From NCBI GenBank assembly GCA_016283605.1, contig JAEENF010000241.1, positions 1-17,335 on the forward strand: 17,335 nt of DNA, written 5' to 3'. Both the position numbers and the translations under genes were made by a program. Positions 16,101 to 17,335 of this stretch are shown piece by piece (position 1 is the first letter of the stretch; each line of letters opens with the position of its first letter). The DNA comes from Prevotella sp. (GTDB lineage Bacteria > Bacteroidota > Bacteroidia > Bacteroidales > Bacteroidaceae). Under the pieces are notes generated by a model. It made no database searches. It had not been told where the DNA came from and saw nothing but the letters and a program-made list of their open reading frames with translations.

Positions 16101-16376
16101 ACCATCGGACTCCGTGATGGTACTAAAACCATCGACTTCGGAAGCGCTGACGATGACACCGCTGAGAGGCTCCTTGGTGCTGGCGTTGAACACGCAGCCC
16201 TTTATTTCACGTACTGCATACTGTTTGGCAGGTATCGCTTTGCGCTGTACAGCCTCGCTGCCGTCTGTGTCGTCGTCCTGTGCATATGCAATGGTGGGGA
16301 CGACCATCGTCAGCATAACAGCCAAACCGCAGCAGGCTGCAAGCCTTCGTATTAATTGATTCTTTATAGTAGCCAT
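13104..16376 (-). CDS. SusC/RagA-family TonB-dependent transporter
   Basis: An outer-membrane active importer that pairs with SusD; energy comes from the inner-membrane TonB complex. Length 1090 residues. Order: signal peptide (about 1-32, ending AYA-Q); an acidic linker; a carboxypeptidase-regulatory-like beta domain (about 55-132, with GVIVSASE and DGTYTLRVP); the plug (about 148-266), with the family blocks NAQPLIIVDGV (200-210) and DVEKVEVLRNGTALYGAKG (237-255), the latter followed by NGVIVIST; then the 22-strand barrel to the C-terminus. The end, VQANNLFTVTKYLGTDPES and a final KINL strand, is standard. It lacks the N-terminal STN domain, so it is not of the anti-sigma-signalling type, in line with control by the HTCS. 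It follows the FAS1 gene by 43 bases. Confidence 0.96.
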   Translation of the reverse strand: MATIKNQLIRRLAACCGLAVMLTMVVPTIAYAQDDDTDGSEAVQRKAIPAKQYAVREIKGCVFNASTKEPLSGVIVSASEVDGFSTITESDGTYTLRVPLIATSLTFTSPDYNMAKLGLQHSELQRDVSLYPTVFRPDYDAKTNVNAIASATGFQFSNNVSIEQDIQQQLGAQVHTVTRSGTPGIGSVMFMGGLNSINANAQPLIIVDGVIFDQQYARSMLHDGFYNDILANISPVDVEKVEVLRNGTALYGAKGANGVIVISTRRNHSMATRITASISGGVTFEPKTFDVMNASQFRGYASDLLQTTTTKLNTFKFLDNSSTNYYWPQYDNNTNWKEYVYRNAFTQNYSINIEGGDDIADYNLSLGYIDQQSTLEMNKMSRINIRFNSDIHITQQLDVRFDASFANQTRNLRNDGAPENYSEGTPTSTAFLGYAKSPMISPWTFVSGKISNGYIDVSDENYLDEALSDYSNYNYKLANPLAINEYGDAENKNRFENSMINLSVTPAYQFNPHLRLSEHFSYNLVNTNEKFYIPHNGVPTYYVSAVNAYCENEVRSLAAKQNSVMSDTRLTWNNRYDAHNIAFFGGVRFNWEDYTQNSQLGYNTTSDKMPAISSSLDNAKPAGYSNTWKNIAWYAQAQYDYLQRYYLQLNAALETSSRFGRDADHSMKLFSVPWGFFHGAQAAWVITNEPWFSGVKGIDYLRLSAGYDVGGNDDIDYNAARSYFALHNFLEDVSGLSFENIGNTHLQWETTTRLNLSLEGNFLGNRLNVRANYFTSKTKNLLMYQSLSYVTGLKCNWSNDGALKNLGFDVAVTGKILALKDFQWELGASIGHYKTEVTALPAGQQYVDNNVYGATVRTMIGQAANLFYGYKTQGVFATSEDAAQTGLWQLASDGVTRQEFKAGDMRFEDFDGDHQITDADRQIIGDPNPDIYGNIFTSMAWKHLRLDVNFNYSLGNDVYNYMRQQMESGSRFMNQTTAMTRRWQNEGQVTDIPRATFQDPMGNARFSDRWIEDGSYLRLKTITLSYTLPLNTTFLQGLQFWVQANNLFTVTKYLGTDPESAMTSSILGQGIDLGRLPQSRSLVAGIKINL

Positions 16377-16419
16377 AACTTATATTTATTCACTATACGT
16401 AATTCATTATTATTTCAAC

Positions 16420-17335
16420 CTATTCTGCAGGACGGAAGATAACCCTGTCAATACGCAGTGTGGCACCATCGGTGTTTGACTGCAACTCTAATCGTACTAC
16501 AGGATTATCAAGTCCCCATGAGCAAGTGTTCAAACGAACATTCGACTGCAACAGCACCTCATCGACCTTCGTACCGTCCACATTCCTGGCATAGCGGAAA
16601 GGAGGCGAAGAAATGACGCCATTCTGATCGGCCTGACGCACACGACTCAGCACACGCAACGGCTTTGTAGTCTCTGCTGTAGCCAACGGGTCACCGGCAG
16701 TGGCAGGTACGAAGACTGCATAAATGTTATACTTGATATCCGAAAGCAGGTTGGGAATCATGAAGCCTACGGCCACACGTGCCGATGGGTTGGTAGGAAT
16801 GACCTCCACATAGCCGCCCATCGATATCTGCTTGTAGAACTGATTGCTTGAAACCACCTCTACAGTTGTCAGTGGTGATACAGCATTGACGATGGTGTCC
16901 TGACTGGATACCGCTTCGGCCTCCACGCTGACAGTCTGCATAAAGGTGTTTTCAGCAGCAAAGTTCCATGTGGGTGCCTTGAACACCCGACCATTGCTGC
17001 ACTCCACTGTGGTGGTGCCTGCGAAAATGCCACCCTCGTCGAAGGGCCTTTGGTAGACGTAGTAGTTTTTATCGATATTAAGCACACTACGTAATAACTC
17101 CGTCACCGCCTGAGTGGATCTTACACTGTCGCTGACCGCTGCATCCGGATTGTTTGTACAGCTGAAGAAGGCACCCCCGATAATGGCCAGTCGGGTGTTG
17201 GTATAGGCCATTGAGTCACTGCCGGCAACATTGTTGGGATAATTGAAGTAGGGTGCATACTTTGCCGTCAGCTCACTCCATACGTCATTGGTGGGAACTA
17301 CAAACCAATACGTGCTGTCCTCAGAACTGATCTCA
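16420..17335 (-). CDS. FAS1 (fasciclin-like) domain surface protein, C-terminal part
   Basis: The reading frame is open to the right edge, so the N-terminus is missing; 304 residues are visible. The first visible part, STYWFVVPTNDVWSEL, resembles the FAS1 H1 block (FxVFxPTNxAxxxL). IFAGTTTVECSNGRVFKA, about 100 residues on, resembles the closing FAS1 block ending in sNGxvhxi. The remaining 200 or so residues are beta-rich with no cysteine cluster or catalytic motif and look like a carbohydrate- or protein-binding sandwich. FAS1 domains mediate adhesion and ligand binding. Such proteins are found beside SusCD pairs in Bacteroidetes and are usually lipoproteins; the signal peptide would be outside the window. 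An internal ATG at 17211 is not the start, since the homology continues upstream of it. Role inferred: accessory ligand-binding or adhesion partner of the transporter. Confidence 0.7.
   Translation of the reverse strand, partial: EISSEDSTYWFVVPTNDVWSELTAKYAPYFNYPNNVAGSDSMAYTNTRLAIIGGAFFSCTNNPDAAVSDSVRSTQAVTELLRSVLNIDKNYYVYQRPFDEGGIFAGTTTVECSNGRVFKAPTWNFAAENTFMQTVSVEAEAVSSQDTIVNAVSPLTTVEVVSSNQFYKQISMGGYVEVIPTNPSARVAVGFMIPNLLSDIKYNIYAVFVPATAGDPLATAETTKPLRVLSRVRQADQNGVISSPPFRYARNVDGTKVDEVLLQSNVRLNTCSWGLDNPVVRLELQSNTDGATLRIDRVIFRPAE

Noticed and set aside
1..17335. CRISPR array, insertion sequence, transposase, integrase or toxin-antitoxin pair
   Set aside because: No spaced direct repeats of CRISPR type, no transposase or recombinase motifs, and no small paired genes were seen on either strand.

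Overview
The window reads as a chromosomal segment of a Bacteroidales bacterium, most likely Prevotella-like. It carries a SusC/SusD pair and a hybrid two-component sensor (HTCS). Promoters fit the Bacteroidetes pattern (TAnnTTTG at -7, TTG/TTTG near -33). Genes are preceded by A-rich leaders rather than strong Shine-Dalgarno sites, and the closest family resemblances are to Bacteroides and Prevotella proteins. No phage, insertion sequence, CRISPR array or rRNA is visible.

Left part (1-5.5 kb), housekeeping and envelope genes. The 5' half of an RNase R gene runs off the left edge on the minus strand. Diverging from it are an NAD-dependent epimerase/dehydratase and an Aur1-like PAP2 membrane phosphatase/phosphotransferase, then greA and a HIT-family hydrolase. 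These face a minus-strand mannose-1-phosphate guanylyltransferase. The HIT and guanylyltransferase genes meet with no gap inside a perfect 15-bp palindrome that encodes the last residues of both. The greA leader carries a terminator-like hairpin and two tiny overlapping reading frames.

Middle (5.4-5.85 kb). A tRNA-Leu(CAA) gene has its own promoter and a strong intrinsic terminator. A small repeat-rich patch follows, then the 3' end of the next operon.

Right part (5.85-17.3 kb), one long minus-strand operon. In transcription order it holds a FAS1 (fasciclin-like) surface protein (N-terminus outside the window), a SusC-type TonB-dependent transporter, a SusD-type lipoprotein, an M61-family metallopeptidase without a PDZ domain, and a full-length HTCS. 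Gaps are 43, 34, 15 and 23 bases, so co-transcription is likely. The visible part has no glycoside hydrolase, lyase or sulfatase. The only enzyme is a peptidase, so a peptide or glycopeptide substrate is a reasonable inference. An HTCS at the end of the operon it probably controls suggests positive feedback.

I did not find a clearly new defence or mobile system. The most original signals are the double-coding terminator at 4277-4310, the greA leader, the 14-bp TTGAA-type tandem repeat that appears to supply the start codon of the PAP2 gene, and the peptidase-bearing FAS1-SusCD-HTCS operon. No stretch longer than 300 bases lacks a gene.
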